DNA of 64,000 bases from contig LVEI03000001.1 of NCBI GenBank assembly GCA_001595385.3, positions 372,001 through 436,000 on the forward strand. The letters run 5' to 3'. This document shows positions 54,846-62,886 of the stretch, piece after piece. The notes under the pieces are model-generated. The model did not search any database. It was not told where the DNA came from and saw only the letters and a list, made by a program, of their open reading frames with translations. The position numbers and the translations under genes were made by a program. Every line of letters begins with the position of its first letter. Positions within the stretch are counted from its first letter, which is position 1. Origin of the DNA: Deltaproteobacteria bacterium GWC2_55_46. Its GTDB lineage: Bacteria; Desulfobacterota; GWC2-55-46.

Positions 54846-55703
54846 CTACAGCGCGTGGTCCTTCTTTGGCTCTGAAGCAGAGTAGCTTGCCTTTGTTATC
54901 TTCTCTTCCTCGTTAAAGAGAATGCACTTTGTGGGGCACCTCTTTATGGACTCGTCGGTCTGGGGGGCGACAGCGTAGTTCACTGCCGCGAGGTTTTCCT
55001 TTAAGGCGATGCCCCCGGGCACCGAGCAGTCCTTCACGCACAGGCCGCAGGCGATGCAGGCGACCTTGCAGGCCTTCTTGGCGTAGGCGCCCTTGTCCTT
55101 GCTCTTGCAGTAGACGAAGAGCTTGTGGTCCTCGGGGTGCATCTCGATTATGTCCCTGGGGCATGCCCTGGCGCACGCGCCGCACCCCACGCACTTGTCG
55201 TATAAGACGACCGGCAACCCGTTGGAGTTCATCACCATGGCGTCGAAGTCGCAGGCGTCAACGCACTCCCCAAGCCCAAGGCAGCCATAGGTGCAGGACT
55301 TGTCCCCGCCGGTGATGTCGGCCGCCGTGCAGTTCATATCGCCCTTGTAGGCGGCGCGCCTTTCGGACTCGGCGTCGCCTCCGCGGCACAGCACCACGGC
55401 GAGCATCCTCTTCATCGACCCGGCCTCGACCCCGAGCATGGCGGCTATATGCGCGACCGCCTCGTTGCCGCCTACCACGCACCCGGTAGGCAAGGCATCT
55501 CCCTTTACAAGGGCCTCGGCGAAAGGCCTGCAGCCAGGGTACCCGCAGCCGCCGCAATTGGTGTTCGGCAGGGCGTTTATGACAGCCTCTATCCTCGGGT
55601 CCTCCTCGACCTTGAGCTTCCTGTCGGCGAAGGCGAGAAAACCTGCGAGCACCGCCCCGATGACGCCCATGCTAAGGGCTGATATTATAAGTATCTCTAC
55701 CAT
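54846..55703 (-). CDS. rnfB: Rnf complex ferredoxin subunit RnfB
   Basis: 285 residues, Fe-S subunit that accepts electrons from ferredoxin. One N-terminal span, then the CGGCGYPGC cluster motif (about 51-59) with a further Cys, CTYGCLGLGECVDAC, CVGCGACARACP and CIACGLCVKDC (ferredoxin-type pairs), and a last RCPTKC. The gene follows rnfA by 9 nt and ends the rnfCDGEAB operon. No intrinsic terminator is seen after it. Confidence 0.95.
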   Translation of the reverse strand: MVEILIISALSMGVIGAVLAGFLAFADRKLKVEEDPRIEAVINALPNTNCGGCGYPGCRPFAEALVKGDALPTGCVVGGNEAVAHIAAMLGVEAGSMKRMLAVVLCRGGDAESERRAAYKGDMNCTAADITGGDKSCTYGCLGLGECVDACDFDAMVMNSNGLPVVLYDKCVGCGACARACPRDIIEMHPEDHKLFVYCKSKDKGAYAKKACKVACIACGLCVKDCSVPGGIALKENLAAVNYAVAPQTDESIKRCPTKCILFNEEEKITKASYSASEPKKDHAL

Positions 55704-55712
55704 TAAATTTGA

Positions 55713-56303
55713 TTATCCTCTTATAAGCCCGGCAAAGCCCATGAAAGCGAGGGCTAGCATGCCGGATACAATAAGTGTCATGGAAACACCCTGAAAGTGC
55801 CTGGGGACGTCGGCGAACTCAAGCTCTTCCCTTATGCCGGACATCATGACTATCGCAAGTGTAAAACCCACGCCGGTTGCGAAGCCGAAGACTATCGATT
55901 GGAGATAGTTGTAGTCCCTCAACACCATGAAAAGCGCAAGGCCCAGCACCGCGCAGTTAGTTGTTATAAGAGGCAGGTAAATACCTAAGGCCCTGTAGAG
56001 CGCCGGGCTTGACTTTCTTATGTACATCTCCACCAGCTGGACAAGGGCGGCGATGATTATTATGAACGAGACGTACTGGAGGAACGGGACATGAAAAGGC
56101 ACGAGCACGTAGTTGTATATGGGCCAGGTCGCGGCGGCGGTAAGGGTCATGACGAAAGTGGTAGCAAGGCCCATGTTAACGGCGTTCTCAGTCTTGTTCG
56201 ACACCCCCAGGAACGGGCATATGCCGAGGAAATAGGTCAGGACGAAGTTGTTTATGAGCGCGGCCGATATGAATATCAGTATAAGTGTTCCAAGAGTCTC
56301 CAT
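55713..56303 (-). CDS. rnfA: Rnf complex membrane subunit RnfA
   Basis: 196 residues, six spans, pseudo-symmetric partner of RnfE. INNFVLTYFLGICPFLGVSNK is the conserved first helix with the inner cluster Cys (CPFLGV), and TTNCAVLGLALF carries the second. Starts directly after the rnfE stop. Confidence 0.95.
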   Translation of the reverse strand: METLGTLILIFISAALINNFVLTYFLGICPFLGVSNKTENAVNMGLATTFVMTLTAAATWPIYNYVLVPFHVPFLQYVSFIIIIAALVQLVEMYIRKSSPALYRALGIYLPLITTNCAVLGLALFMVLRDYNYLQSIVFGFATGVGFTLAIVMMSGIREELEFADVPRHFQGVSMTLIVSGMLALAFMGFAGLIRG

Positions 56304-56933
56304 TTAAACCCTCGCCGTCTCGGCCGCCTTTGCGGCCTTCCTGCTTGATATGTAGTTTACGAGCGCCACGAGCCCCCCGAAGACGAGGAACGCCCCGGCC
56401 GGGAGTATCATGACTATCCAGGGCTCGAACCAATCGCCGAGGACCCTGAAATGCAGGATGGTCCCGAAGCCAAGGACCTCGCGTATAAGCCCCATAGCGG
56501 CGAGGCTCAACAGAAAACCGATCCCTATGCCGAGAGCGTCCGCTATGGAAGGCAGGACCGGGTTTTTCTGGGCGAACGCCTCTGCCCTGCCGAGTATCAT
56601 GCAGTTGACTATTATAAGCGGCAAGTACGGGCCAAGCGCTTTTGATATGGGCGGGAAAAAGGCCGCCATGAACATATCGGTCACTGTGACCAGCAGCGCG
56701 ATGATGACGATATAAGAGGCGATCCTCACCTGCGAGGCCACGAACCTCCTCAGGAGAGATACCATGATATTCGCACCGAGGAGGACGAAAAGGGTCGCAA
56801 GCCCCATGGCGATGCCGTTTACGACTGAGTTCGTGACCGCCAGCGCCGGGCATGTCCCCAGAACGAGCCTGAAAGGAGGCAGCTCCTGCCAGAGCCCTTT
56901 TTTGAACTCATATCCAAGGCCTTTACCTGCCAT
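56304..56933 (-). CDS. rnfE: Rnf complex membrane subunit RnfE
   Basis: 209 residues, six spans. Conserved LVLGTCPALAVTNS and IVNCMILGRAEAFA, the Cys pairs that with RnfA hold the intramembrane [2Fe-2S] cluster. Overlaps rnfG by 11 nt and abuts rnfA. Confidence 0.95.
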   Translation of the reverse strand: MAGKGLGYEFKKGLWQELPPFRLVLGTCPALAVTNSVVNGIAMGLATLFVLLGANIMVSLLRRFVASQVRIASYIVIIALLVTVTDMFMAAFFPPISKALGPYLPLIIVNCMILGRAEAFAQKNPVLPSIADALGIGIGFLLSLAAMGLIREVLGFGTILHFRVLGDWFEPWIVMILPAGAFLVFGGLVALVNYISSRKAAKAAETARV

Positions 56934-57558
56934 GTCTTACCTCCGGCGCCTGCTTCTGTTCCTCCGAAGCCGCCTTGGACAGGTCTTCAGCCTTAGGGAA
57001 CGCCTTAAGGACCTTTTCCACGGCCTTGTTTATATTGCTCACAACGGCGTTGGAGGATATCGTGGCGCCTGTTATGGCCTGGATCTGGTTAGGCTTCTCC
57101 GGCTTCCTGTATTTTATATATTCGACCATGGGCTGAGCCTCGACACCATTAAATTGGTCCTTGAACGCGCTCTCCCTTATCCTGTCTCCGAGGCCGGGGG
57201 TCTCGGTCTGGTCGAGTATCTCAATGCCTTTGAGCTTAAGATAATCGAGGTTGAGGCCTACCATGACGCCCACGTTGCCCTGGAACCCGACGCCGTCGGC
57301 CTTGAAGGCCACCCCAACAGGCTTTTGAGTCTCGTCAAGGCCGATATATACGACCACCGGGTTGCCAGCGCCAAGCTCTTTTTTAACGGTCTTTATGTTC
57401 TTGGCCTCAGGTAGCACCTTGAAGATGGCCTCCTTGAGCTCTTTTTCCTTGTTGGCGCGTATCATCGGGTCGGCTACCGAAAAGACGCCCGCGAGGACGG
57501 CCCCGGAGAACGAGCCGATGACGACAAGGTTCAAAAACATTTTTATCGCTGTGTTCAA
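56923..57558 (-). CDS. rnfG: Rnf complex FMN-binding subunit RnfG
   Basis: 211 residues; one N-terminal span and an extracytoplasmic FMN domain with the covalent attachment motif TGATISSNAV (Thr in TGAT, about 175). Also GLGDRIRESAFKDQF. TTG start at 57558 supported by GGAGG six bases upstream; ATG 57540 is an alternative. Confidence 0.94.
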   Translation of the reverse strand: MNTAIKMFLNLVVIGSFSGAVLAGVFSVADPMIRANKEKELKEAIFKVLPEAKNIKTVKKELGAGNPVVVYIGLDETQKPVGVAFKADGVGFQGNVGVMVGLNLDYLKLKGIEILDQTETPGLGDRIRESAFKDQFNGVEAQPMVEYIKYRKPEKPNQIQAITGATISSNAVVSNINKAVEKVLKAFPKAEDLSKAASEEQKQAPEVRHGR

Positions 57559-57579
57559 AAAAACCTCCGGGCTAAAACT

Positions 57580-58608
57580 TTAGCCCCGTTCGCCTGCCCC
57601 GAAGACCCTGGGCCTGGTGTGCTTGTTGAGGAGCGGCACAAAGGCGTTCATGAAAAGTATCGAGTACATGACGCCTTCGGGGAGCCCTCCGAAGAGCCTT
57701 ATGACCACCGCCAGCATGCCGGCGCATATGACGAATATCCACTGCCCCATCGATGTCGTAGGAGACGTCACCATGTCGGTTACCATGAACCAGGCTCCGA
57801 GCATCGCGCCGCCCGCGAGGAGATGGAAGAGCGGGCTCGGGTACTTCACCGGGTCGGAGAGCCAGAAGATCGACGAGAAGGCGGCTATCGTGCCCAGGTA
57901 CCCCAGCGGAAGCTTCCAGTTTATATAGCCCTTGTACCTGAGATAAAGTCCGCCGATTATTATAGCTATGGCAGAGGTCTCTCCGAGTGAGCCGGAAGTA
58001 TTGCCGAGGAACATGTCCATCCAATTGAAATCGACCTTGCCCTCGAACTTCGCAAGGGCCAGCGGGGTAGCGGCCGTTACCGCGTCAACCGCCTTCTGGA
58101 CGGTCCGTGGCTCCACCCAGGTGGTAGTAAGGACCGGGTACGTCGCCATGAGGAAGGCCCTTCCAAGGAGGGCCGGGTTAAATATATTGAAACCGAGGCC
58201 GCCGAAGAGTTGCTTGCCCACGCCTATCGCAAATAACGAGCCGAGCACAGCGCCGTATACCGGGAACCCCGGCGGCAGCGTAAGCGCCAGGAGCATGCCT
58301 GTTATTATGGCGCTGCCATCGTATATCTTTATGGGCTTATTTCTTATCCTCTGGAATGCGTACTCGGTTGCGAGGCACGCCGTCACGCAGACGGTGATAA
58401 GAAGGAGCGCCCTCCACCCGAAGAAATAGACGCTCGCGGCAACGGCCGGGAAAAGAGCGAGCACGACCGTGTGCATTATCTTCGGTATGCTCTCGTCGTT
58501 AAGGAAGTGCGGCGAAGGAGATACGACCAGCCTTGCGGCCGCCTTGGCCGGCGCCTCGATCGGGGCTTCCTTCAGCTGATTATTGTTTTCCACGGTCTTC
58601 TGGTCCAT
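57580..58608 (-). CDS. rnfD: Rnf complex membrane FMN subunit RnfD
   Basis: 342 residues, about nine spans. Conserved SPSPHF start, GGLGFNIFNPALLGRAFL, and AATPLA, whose Thr is the expected FMN-phosphothreonine site. The true start is ATG 58608, which shares one base with the rnfC stop (TAATG); a longer open frame to 58731 only overlaps rnfC in a different frame. Confidence 0.94.
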   Translation of the reverse strand: MDQKTVENNNQLKEAPIEAPAKAAARLVVSPSPHFLNDESIPKIMHTVVLALFPAVAASVYFFGWRALLLITVCVTACLATEYAFQRIRNKPIKIYDGSAIITGMLLALTLPPGFPVYGAVLGSLFAIGVGKQLFGGLGFNIFNPALLGRAFLMATYPVLTTTWVEPRTVQKAVDAVTAATPLALAKFEGKVDFNWMDMFLGNTSGSLGETSAIAIIIGGLYLRYKGYINWKLPLGYLGTIAAFSSIFWLSDPVKYPSPLFHLLAGGAMLGAWFMVTDMVTSPTTSMGQWIFVICAGMLAVVIRLFGGLPEGVMYSILFMNAFVPLLNKHTRPRVFGAGERG

Positions 58609-59948
58609 TATTTTGTCTCGCCATGGCCATTCTGGGCCTCCTGGCGGAGCTTGAGCTTCCCGAGCCTTATCCACTGCAGCAGCGGCCTCTTCGACGGGCA
58701 CACATAGGAGCAGCAACCGCACTCTATGCAAGTGAGCCCGTCCCAGCCCTTGAAGTCAGCGGTCCTGTACGCCTTTCCGTAATCACCGAGCCTGTAGGGC
58801 ATGAGACCCATGGGGCAGGCCTCCACACAGCTCGCGCACCTGATGCATGGCTCGTATTGAAAGGTCTTTCCGGCATCAGCGGCTATGACCGTAATGCCTG
58901 ATGTGCCCTTTACGACCGGCACGTTGAGGGTCGGCTGGGAGACGCCCATCATCGGGCCGCCGTTCAAGACCTCAACTTCCTGACAGTCGATGAGGCCGCC
59001 GCAGAGCGCCAGTACGTCTTCAAAAGACGTGCCCACGCGCACCCTTAAGTTCCTGGGCTCCTTTACGCCGTTGCCGCTTATGGTGACGACCCTGTCTATG
59101 AGGGGCTTGCCCCAGTTCAGGGCCTCGTATACGGCGATGGCCGTGCCGACGTTGCTGACGATGACGCCAACGTCAAAGGGGAGCTTGCCGACAGGGACCT
59201 TCCTGCCAAGGGCGGCCTTTATAAGCATCTTTTCCGCGCCCTGGGGGTATTTGGCCTCGAGGACTATTATCTTTATATCGGAAGAGCCGGCTACGGCCCT
59301 GCCAAGGGCGCTTACAGCGTCGGGCTTATTCTCCTCGATCCCGATGACGCCGCTTGGGGCGCCTACGGACCTCATGATGGCGCGCAGGCCCCAGACGACC
59401 TTGTCCGGCTCCTCCAGCATCATCCTGTGGTCTGCGGTAAGAAATGGCTCGCATTCGCAGCCGTTAAGTATAACGGCATCAATGGCCTTGCCCTTCGGTG
59501 GAGAGAGCTTAACCGAGGTCGGGAACGCGGCCCCGCCCATGCCGACGATACCTGCGTCCTTCACGGCTTCGCGTATGGCCTCGGGAGAAAGGGAGGCGAG
59601 GTCGGCAACACCGTTCTGAGGGCCCCATTCCTTCGCGGAGCCGTCCCCCTCGATGATGACAGACAGGCACCTGAAACCGCCCGGGTGCTGCGCCATCTCT
59701 ATATCTTTTATTTTTCCTGAAATACTTGCGTGGACAGGCGCTGAGATGAAGGCCTTTACATCGCCTATCATCTGCCCTTCCTGGACCACCTCGCCTTTCT
59801 TGACGAGTGCCTCGCAGGGCGCGCCTAAATGCTGCTGAAGAGGTATGGTTACCGTCTTTGGCAGTGCAGCCGGCTCGATGGGCCTACCGGCGGTAAGCTC
59901 TTTATAATAAGAGGGGTGTACCCCTCTTTCAAATGTCTTGTGTCCCAT
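58608..59948 (-). CDS. rnfC: Rnf complex NADH-binding subunit RnfC
   Basis: 446 residues, peripheral subunit where NAD+ is reduced. GMGGAAFPTSVKL nucleotide/FMN block, NGCECEPFLTADH, GGPMMGV, then two [4Fe-4S] motifs CIRCASCVEACP and CIECGCCSYVCPSKRPL. First gene of rnfCDGEAB. ATG 59948 has no Shine-Dalgarno on its strand. The leader carries a ZTP-type riboswitch with terminator, and a second candidate promoter just before the gene. Confidence 0.95.
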   Translation of the reverse strand: MGHKTFERGVHPSYYKELTAGRPIEPAALPKTVTIPLQQHLGAPCEALVKKGEVVQEGQMIGDVKAFISAPVHASISGKIKDIEMAQHPGGFRCLSVIIEGDGSAKEWGPQNGVADLASLSPEAIREAVKDAGIVGMGGAAFPTSVKLSPPKGKAIDAVILNGCECEPFLTADHRMMLEEPDKVVWGLRAIMRSVGAPSGVIGIEENKPDAVSALGRAVAGSSDIKIIVLEAKYPQGAEKMLIKAALGRKVPVGKLPFDVGVIVSNVGTAIAVYEALNWGKPLIDRVVTISGNGVKEPRNLRVRVGTSFEDVLALCGGLIDCQEVEVLNGGPMMGVSQPTLNVPVVKGTSGITVIAADAGKTFQYEPCIRCASCVEACPMGLMPYRLGDYGKAYRTADFKGWDGLTCIECGCCSYVCPSKRPLLQWIRLGKLKLRQEAQNGHGETK

Positions 59949-59966
59949 TTGTTTAGGAGGTCAAGA

Positions 59967-59995
59967 GATATAATCTTCTGACCGTCGTGGGTCAA
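59967..59995 (-). promoter_or_regulatory. Second candidate promoter directly before rnfC
   Basis: TTGACC (59995-59990, 5/6), 17-nt spacer, TATATC (59972-59967, 4/6). It lies after the riboswitch terminator, so transcription from here would escape the riboswitch. Confidence 0.45.
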
Positions 59996-60014
59996 GTTTT
60001 TTCTTACGGACAAT

Positions 60015-60074
60015 AAAAAACCGTCATAGCAAAGCACGCAGCCTCATTTGGCTGCAGGTCTTTGCCCAGACGGT
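60015..60074 (-). terminator. Riboswitch-controlled terminator before rnfC
   Basis: Three stacked stems on the minus strand: ACCGTC/GACGGT (60074-60069 with 60025-60020), GCAAAG/CTTTGC (60065-60060 with 60034-60029), GCAGCC/GGCTGC (60055-60050 with 60043-60038), then TTTTTT (60020-60015). The 5' arm is the conserved 3' strand of the ZTP aptamer, so folding of aptamer and terminator exclude each other. Confidence 0.85.
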
Positions 60075-60142
60075 CGGCATGCTACATATCACGTTTCCCG
60101 ATCCCCAGTGGTAGCCACCTTGATTCCGTCAGTCACGGGAAA
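60063..60142 (-). ncRNA. ZTP (pfl) riboswitch aptamer in the rnf leader
   Basis: Minus-strand reading: stem P1 TTTCCCG (60142-60136) with CGGGAAA (60100-60094). P1 encloses GTGACTG, a GGTGG/CCAC hairpin and TGGGGAT, all in the order of the ZTP aptamer. After a short linker comes the hallmark GCCGACCGTCTGGGCA (60078-60063), the 3' domain that forms the pseudoknot in this class. A promoter lies upstream and a competing terminator overlaps the 3' domain. ZTP riboswitches bind the AICAR derivatives ZMP/ZTP, alarm signals for low 10-formyl-tetrahydrofolate, and usually turn genes on. Assigned by pattern memory, not by covariance search. Confidence 0.87.
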
Positions 60143-60160
60143 ACTCAGTTATCTTATACT

Positions 60161-60190
60161 ATGATAATTCATGATGCCTTGTATTGTCAA
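60161..60190 (-). promoter_or_regulatory. Promoter of the ZTP riboswitch-rnf transcript
   Basis: TTGACA (60190-60185, 6/6), 18-nt spacer, TATCAT (60166-60161, 5/6); predicted start near 60154, just before aptamer stem P1. Confidence 0.7.
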
Positions 60191-60216
60191 GGTCAATCAC
60201 CAAAATAATAACAGGC

Positions 60217-60960
60217 TCAATCACCTTTGAGCAGCCACTTCAGGAGACAGACAAAGGCTATAAGGAGGCCGGCTGAGACCAGGGCTGTGCTGAATACCGC
60301 CATGGGGAGGACAGAAGCTTCCGCCGCCGCCTCGCCGAGCGCGGTCGTCCTGAAGCCCATTATTATCCAGGCCAACGGGTAGAAAAAGCTCCCGGTGCCA
60401 AGAGCGGCTGCGGCAAGGGTCTTTGTCCTCGCCCCAGCGGGCACAAAGGCGAGCATCATGGATACGCTGATGGTCAGCACGCCAAGGCCCATCGCGTGCA
60501 GGTGCCCCCTGGCGAGCCTCTCGTGGGCCTCTTCCATTTCAGGGCCATGGTGGCCAGCTTCCTGGGCCACCCTCTCCGATATCTCTTTTCTTATCTCAAA
60601 CAGCTCCTTTTCCATCCCGGCGCCCGCGCCATCCCGGCTACCGGAGAGATGGCCATGTGCGGCGTCTTCATGCCCGGAGTGGACTTCGCCCTCAGCCCCG
60701 GCCATGTGCGCCTGCGCATCTTCCGAAGAGGCGTCCATCTGATGACCAACGTGCCCCTGATGCGACTGGTGGCCCGCGCCTGAGATCACGAACTTTTCTT
60801 CCAGGGCCGCCCTCGCCGACTCGCTCAGCTGCCTGTGTATGGAATCATGGTTTACCGTGATGTAGACGGCCCAGGATACCCCGAAAAGCAGGCACAGGAC
60901 CCCCAGAAGGAACCCGATGCCTACGCCCTTTACCTCCTGCCTTATCTCCTTGAGCCTCAT
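60217..60960 (-). CDS. His-rich four-span membrane protein, unknown
   Basis: 247 residues. First span about 13-35, then an extracytoplasmic loop with a His/Asp/Glu/Gly-rich stretch (about 62-105: HQSHQGHVGHQMD, HMAG, HSGHEDAAHGH), a predicted helix, and three more spans starting with RGHLHAMGLGVLTISVSMM. The HLH motif at a membrane edge and the His-rich loop suggest binding of a metal such as Zn, Ni or Cu; the family is not recognised. ATG 60960 overlaps the protease stop (ATGA), so it is coupled to the HtrA-like gene. Confidence 0.75.
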   Translation of the reverse strand: MRLKEIRQEVKGVGIGFLLGVLCLLFGVSWAVYITVNHDSIHRQLSESARAALEEKFVISGAGHQSHQGHVGHQMDASSEDAQAHMAGAEGEVHSGHEDAAHGHLSGSRDGAGAGMEKELFEIRKEISERVAQEAGHHGPEMEEAHERLARGHLHAMGLGVLTISVSMMLAFVPAGARTKTLAAAALGTGSFFYPLAWIIMGFRTTALGEAAAEASVLPMAVFSTALVSAGLLIAFVCLLKWLLKGD

Positions 60961-62027
60961 CAATAGTCCCTCGGCATCTCCTCAAGGGTGACCTTGAGGT
61001 ATATTGTCTTGCTCTTTCTTACGGCCTTTATGGACGCTATCCCGCCCACCCCGACGGCGTCTACGATCCCGTTAAGCTCGTCCATGGATGAGACGGCCTT
61101 TCCGTTTATCCCTATGATAAGGTCACCGCCTGAAGCGACGATGACGTTGCCGAGCCTTAAGCTGCCTGAAGATGCCGTAATACCGGCCTTCTCGGCAGGG
61201 CTCCCCCTGAACACATCGGCGACCAGGACACCGCCGGAAGGCAGCCCCATAGCCATGGCGTCCGCGGCGTCTATCGTCTGCCCTGTTATCCCGAGCCACG
61301 CCCTCGAAACATACCCCTTGTCTATCAGGCTGGATAGCGCTTTTTTTACGGTATCCGCGGGGATGGCAAAGCCGATGCCGATTGAGCCGCCTACGGGGCT
61401 GAAGATAGCCGTATTGACGCCTATCATCCTGCCCTGGCTGTCAAGGAGAGGGCCTCCGGAGTTGCCGGGGTTTATGGCCGCGTCAGTCTGTATTATGCCG
61501 CCTATGAGCCTGCCGTTTGTAGCCCTCATCGTCCTTCCCAGAGAGCTCACCGTGCCGACGGTAAGCGTCCTCTCAAGGCCGAAGGGATTTCCTATGGCAA
61601 GCGCCTTCTGCCCTACCTTAAGCGATGAGGACTCTCCAAACCTTATCGGCTTGAGCCTGGATAGCGGCGCGTTCACGGCTATTACGGCGAGGTCGTCCCC
61701 GGGGTCTGAGCCCACTACCTCGGCCTTGTACCTGCTGCCGTCGAAAAGGGTCACCTCAAGGCTCCTGGCCCCATCTATCACATGGTAGTTCGTCACTATG
61801 TAGCCGCGTTTTCCGCGCCTGTCGACTATGACGCCGGAGCCGGAACCGGTCGTGGGTACGGGGTTGTAGAAGAAATCGTAGGATACGGCGCTGGTCACTA
61901 TGTTTACAACGGATGGGCCGGCCTCCTCGTATATCCCTATATTATTCTCCTCATCGGGCGAGAGCGCAAGGGCAAGGGCCGGGAATAGCAGAAAGACAAG
62001 GATGGCTTTTATTGCATTTTTACTCAT
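60960..62027 (-). CDS. Periplasmic HtrA/DegP-like serine protease, one PDZ
   Basis: 355 residues from ATG 62027 (overlaps the glycosyltransferase stop as ATGA); a longer frame to 62147 is not needed. Signal peptide AILVFLLFPALALALS, then a trypsin-like domain with the full triad: TNYHVID (His), DPGDDLAVI (Asp), NPGNSGGPL (Ser). One C-terminal PDZ (about 260-350). DegS/DegP-like quality control is the usual role; with a single PDZ and no membrane anchor beyond the signal, the exact class is open. Confidence 0.9.
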   Translation of the reverse strand: MSKNAIKAILVFLLFPALALALSPDEENNIGIYEEAGPSVVNIVTSAVSYDFFYNPVPTTGSGSGVIVDRRGKRGYIVTNYHVIDGARSLEVTLFDGSRYKAEVVGSDPGDDLAVIAVNAPLSRLKPIRFGESSSLKVGQKALAIGNPFGLERTLTVGTVSSLGRTMRATNGRLIGGIIQTDAAINPGNSGGPLLDSQGRMIGVNTAIFSPVGGSIGIGFAIPADTVKKALSSLIDKGYVSRAWLGITGQTIDAADAMAMGLPSGGVLVADVFRGSPAEKAGITASSGSLRLGNVIVASGGDLIIGINGKAVSSMDELNGIVDAVGVGGIASIKAVRKSKTIYLKVTLEEMPRDY

Positions 62028-62737
62028 CTTAAGAGATTGAACTTGAATATATGCCAGAAGGCCGCGATACCGTCCTTCCAGTTTATCTTCTTGCCTTCCT
62101 CGTAGGTACGCCCCGCGTATGATATCGATGTCTCGTATATGCGGCACCTCTTCCTGGCGACCTTGGCCGTTATCTCCGGCTCGAAGCCGAACCTGTCCGA
62201 CTCAAGCCTTATCTCCTTTAACACCCCGGCCCTGAAGGCCTTGTAGCCGGTCTCCATGTCGGTGAGGTTCAGGTTCGTAAGCATATTCGAGAAAAAGGTC
62301 AGTAGCTTGTTCCCTATCATGTGCCAGAAGAAGAGCACCCTGTGCGATTCCCCGCCGATGAACCTTGACCCGTAGACCACGTCAGCCTTTCCGTCGAGTA
62401 TCGGCTGGATGAGCTTGGAGTAGTCATTGGGGTCGTACTCGAAGTCCGCGTCCTGCACTATGACGATATCGCCTGTCACCTCTGAGAAGCCGGTCCGGAG
62501 GGCCGCGCCCTTTCCCTTATTGAGGTCGTGCATGAGGAGCTTGAGGCGCACCCCCTCATTCCACTCCGCCTGCATGCCCTTCAGCACGTCCCTTGTGCCG
62601 TCCCTTGAGAAGTCGTCGACGATGACGATCTCGTCAAGCATGCCTGTTGCGAGCACCCTTTTTATGACCGCGGATATGTACTCCCGTTCATTGTAGACAG
62701 GCACGACTACCGAAATGCTCATTTTACCTGCAGGCAT
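62024..62737 (-). CDS. Family 2 glycosyltransferase, DPM1-like
   Basis: About 237 residues from ATG 62737 (GGAG eight bases upstream; ATG 62722 is close behind). GT-A fold: ISVVVPVYNEREYISAVIKRVL, IVIVDDFSRDGTRDVL, KGKGAALRTGF, VIVQDADFEYDPNDY (DxD region) and KINWKDGIAAFWHIFKF at the C terminus. The pattern is that of polyprenyl-phosphate hexosyltransferases such as dolichol-phosphate mannose synthase. No C-terminal span. It leads the minus-strand trio GT, protease, His-rich protein. Confidence 0.85.
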   Translation of the reverse strand: MPAGKMSISVVVPVYNEREYISAVIKRVLATGMLDEIVIVDDFSRDGTRDVLKGMQAEWNEGVRLKLLMHDLNKGKGAALRTGFSEVTGDIVIVQDADFEYDPNDYSKLIQPILDGKADVVYGSRFIGGESHRVLFFWHMIGNKLLTFFSNMLTNLNLTDMETGYKAFRAGVLKEIRLESDRFGFEPEITAKVARKRCRIYETSISYAGRTYEEGKKINWKDGIAAFWHIFKFNLLR

Positions 62738-62823
62738 CAGTCCGGCTCCGTTATGGTTTTTATTTTTATACAATAAAATCAAAACGAAATCCACTGTCTG
62801 CCGTCTTCTCTTGCTGTTTTGTT

Positions 62824-62851
62824 TTGATATGCGAGCGAAAACTGGTATAAT
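62824..62851 (+). promoter_or_regulatory. Promoter of the multiheme cytochrome gene
   Basis: TTGATA (62824-62829, 5/6), 16-nt spacer, TATAAT (62846-62851, 6/6); predicted start near 62858, 29 nt before the ATG, which has GAGG six bases upstream. Confidence 0.65.
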
Positions 62852-62886
62852 CCCGCGCATCCGGTAAAAACTTTTTGAGGTTGAAG

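Noticed and set aside
58609-58731. N-terminal extension of RnfD by 41 residues
   Set aside because: It overlaps the Fe-S coding end of rnfC in another frame; the TAATG junction start fits the family.
59849-60037. 62-codon frame across the riboswitch terminator and the start of rnfC
   Set aside because: Starts inside the terminator, out of frame with rnfC, no RBS.
60063-60142. Cobalamin riboswitch as a reading of the rnf leader
   Set aside because: CCACTGGGG and GGGAAA looked B12-like, but the B12 box and the rest of the consensus are missing, while the ZTP layout fits end to end.
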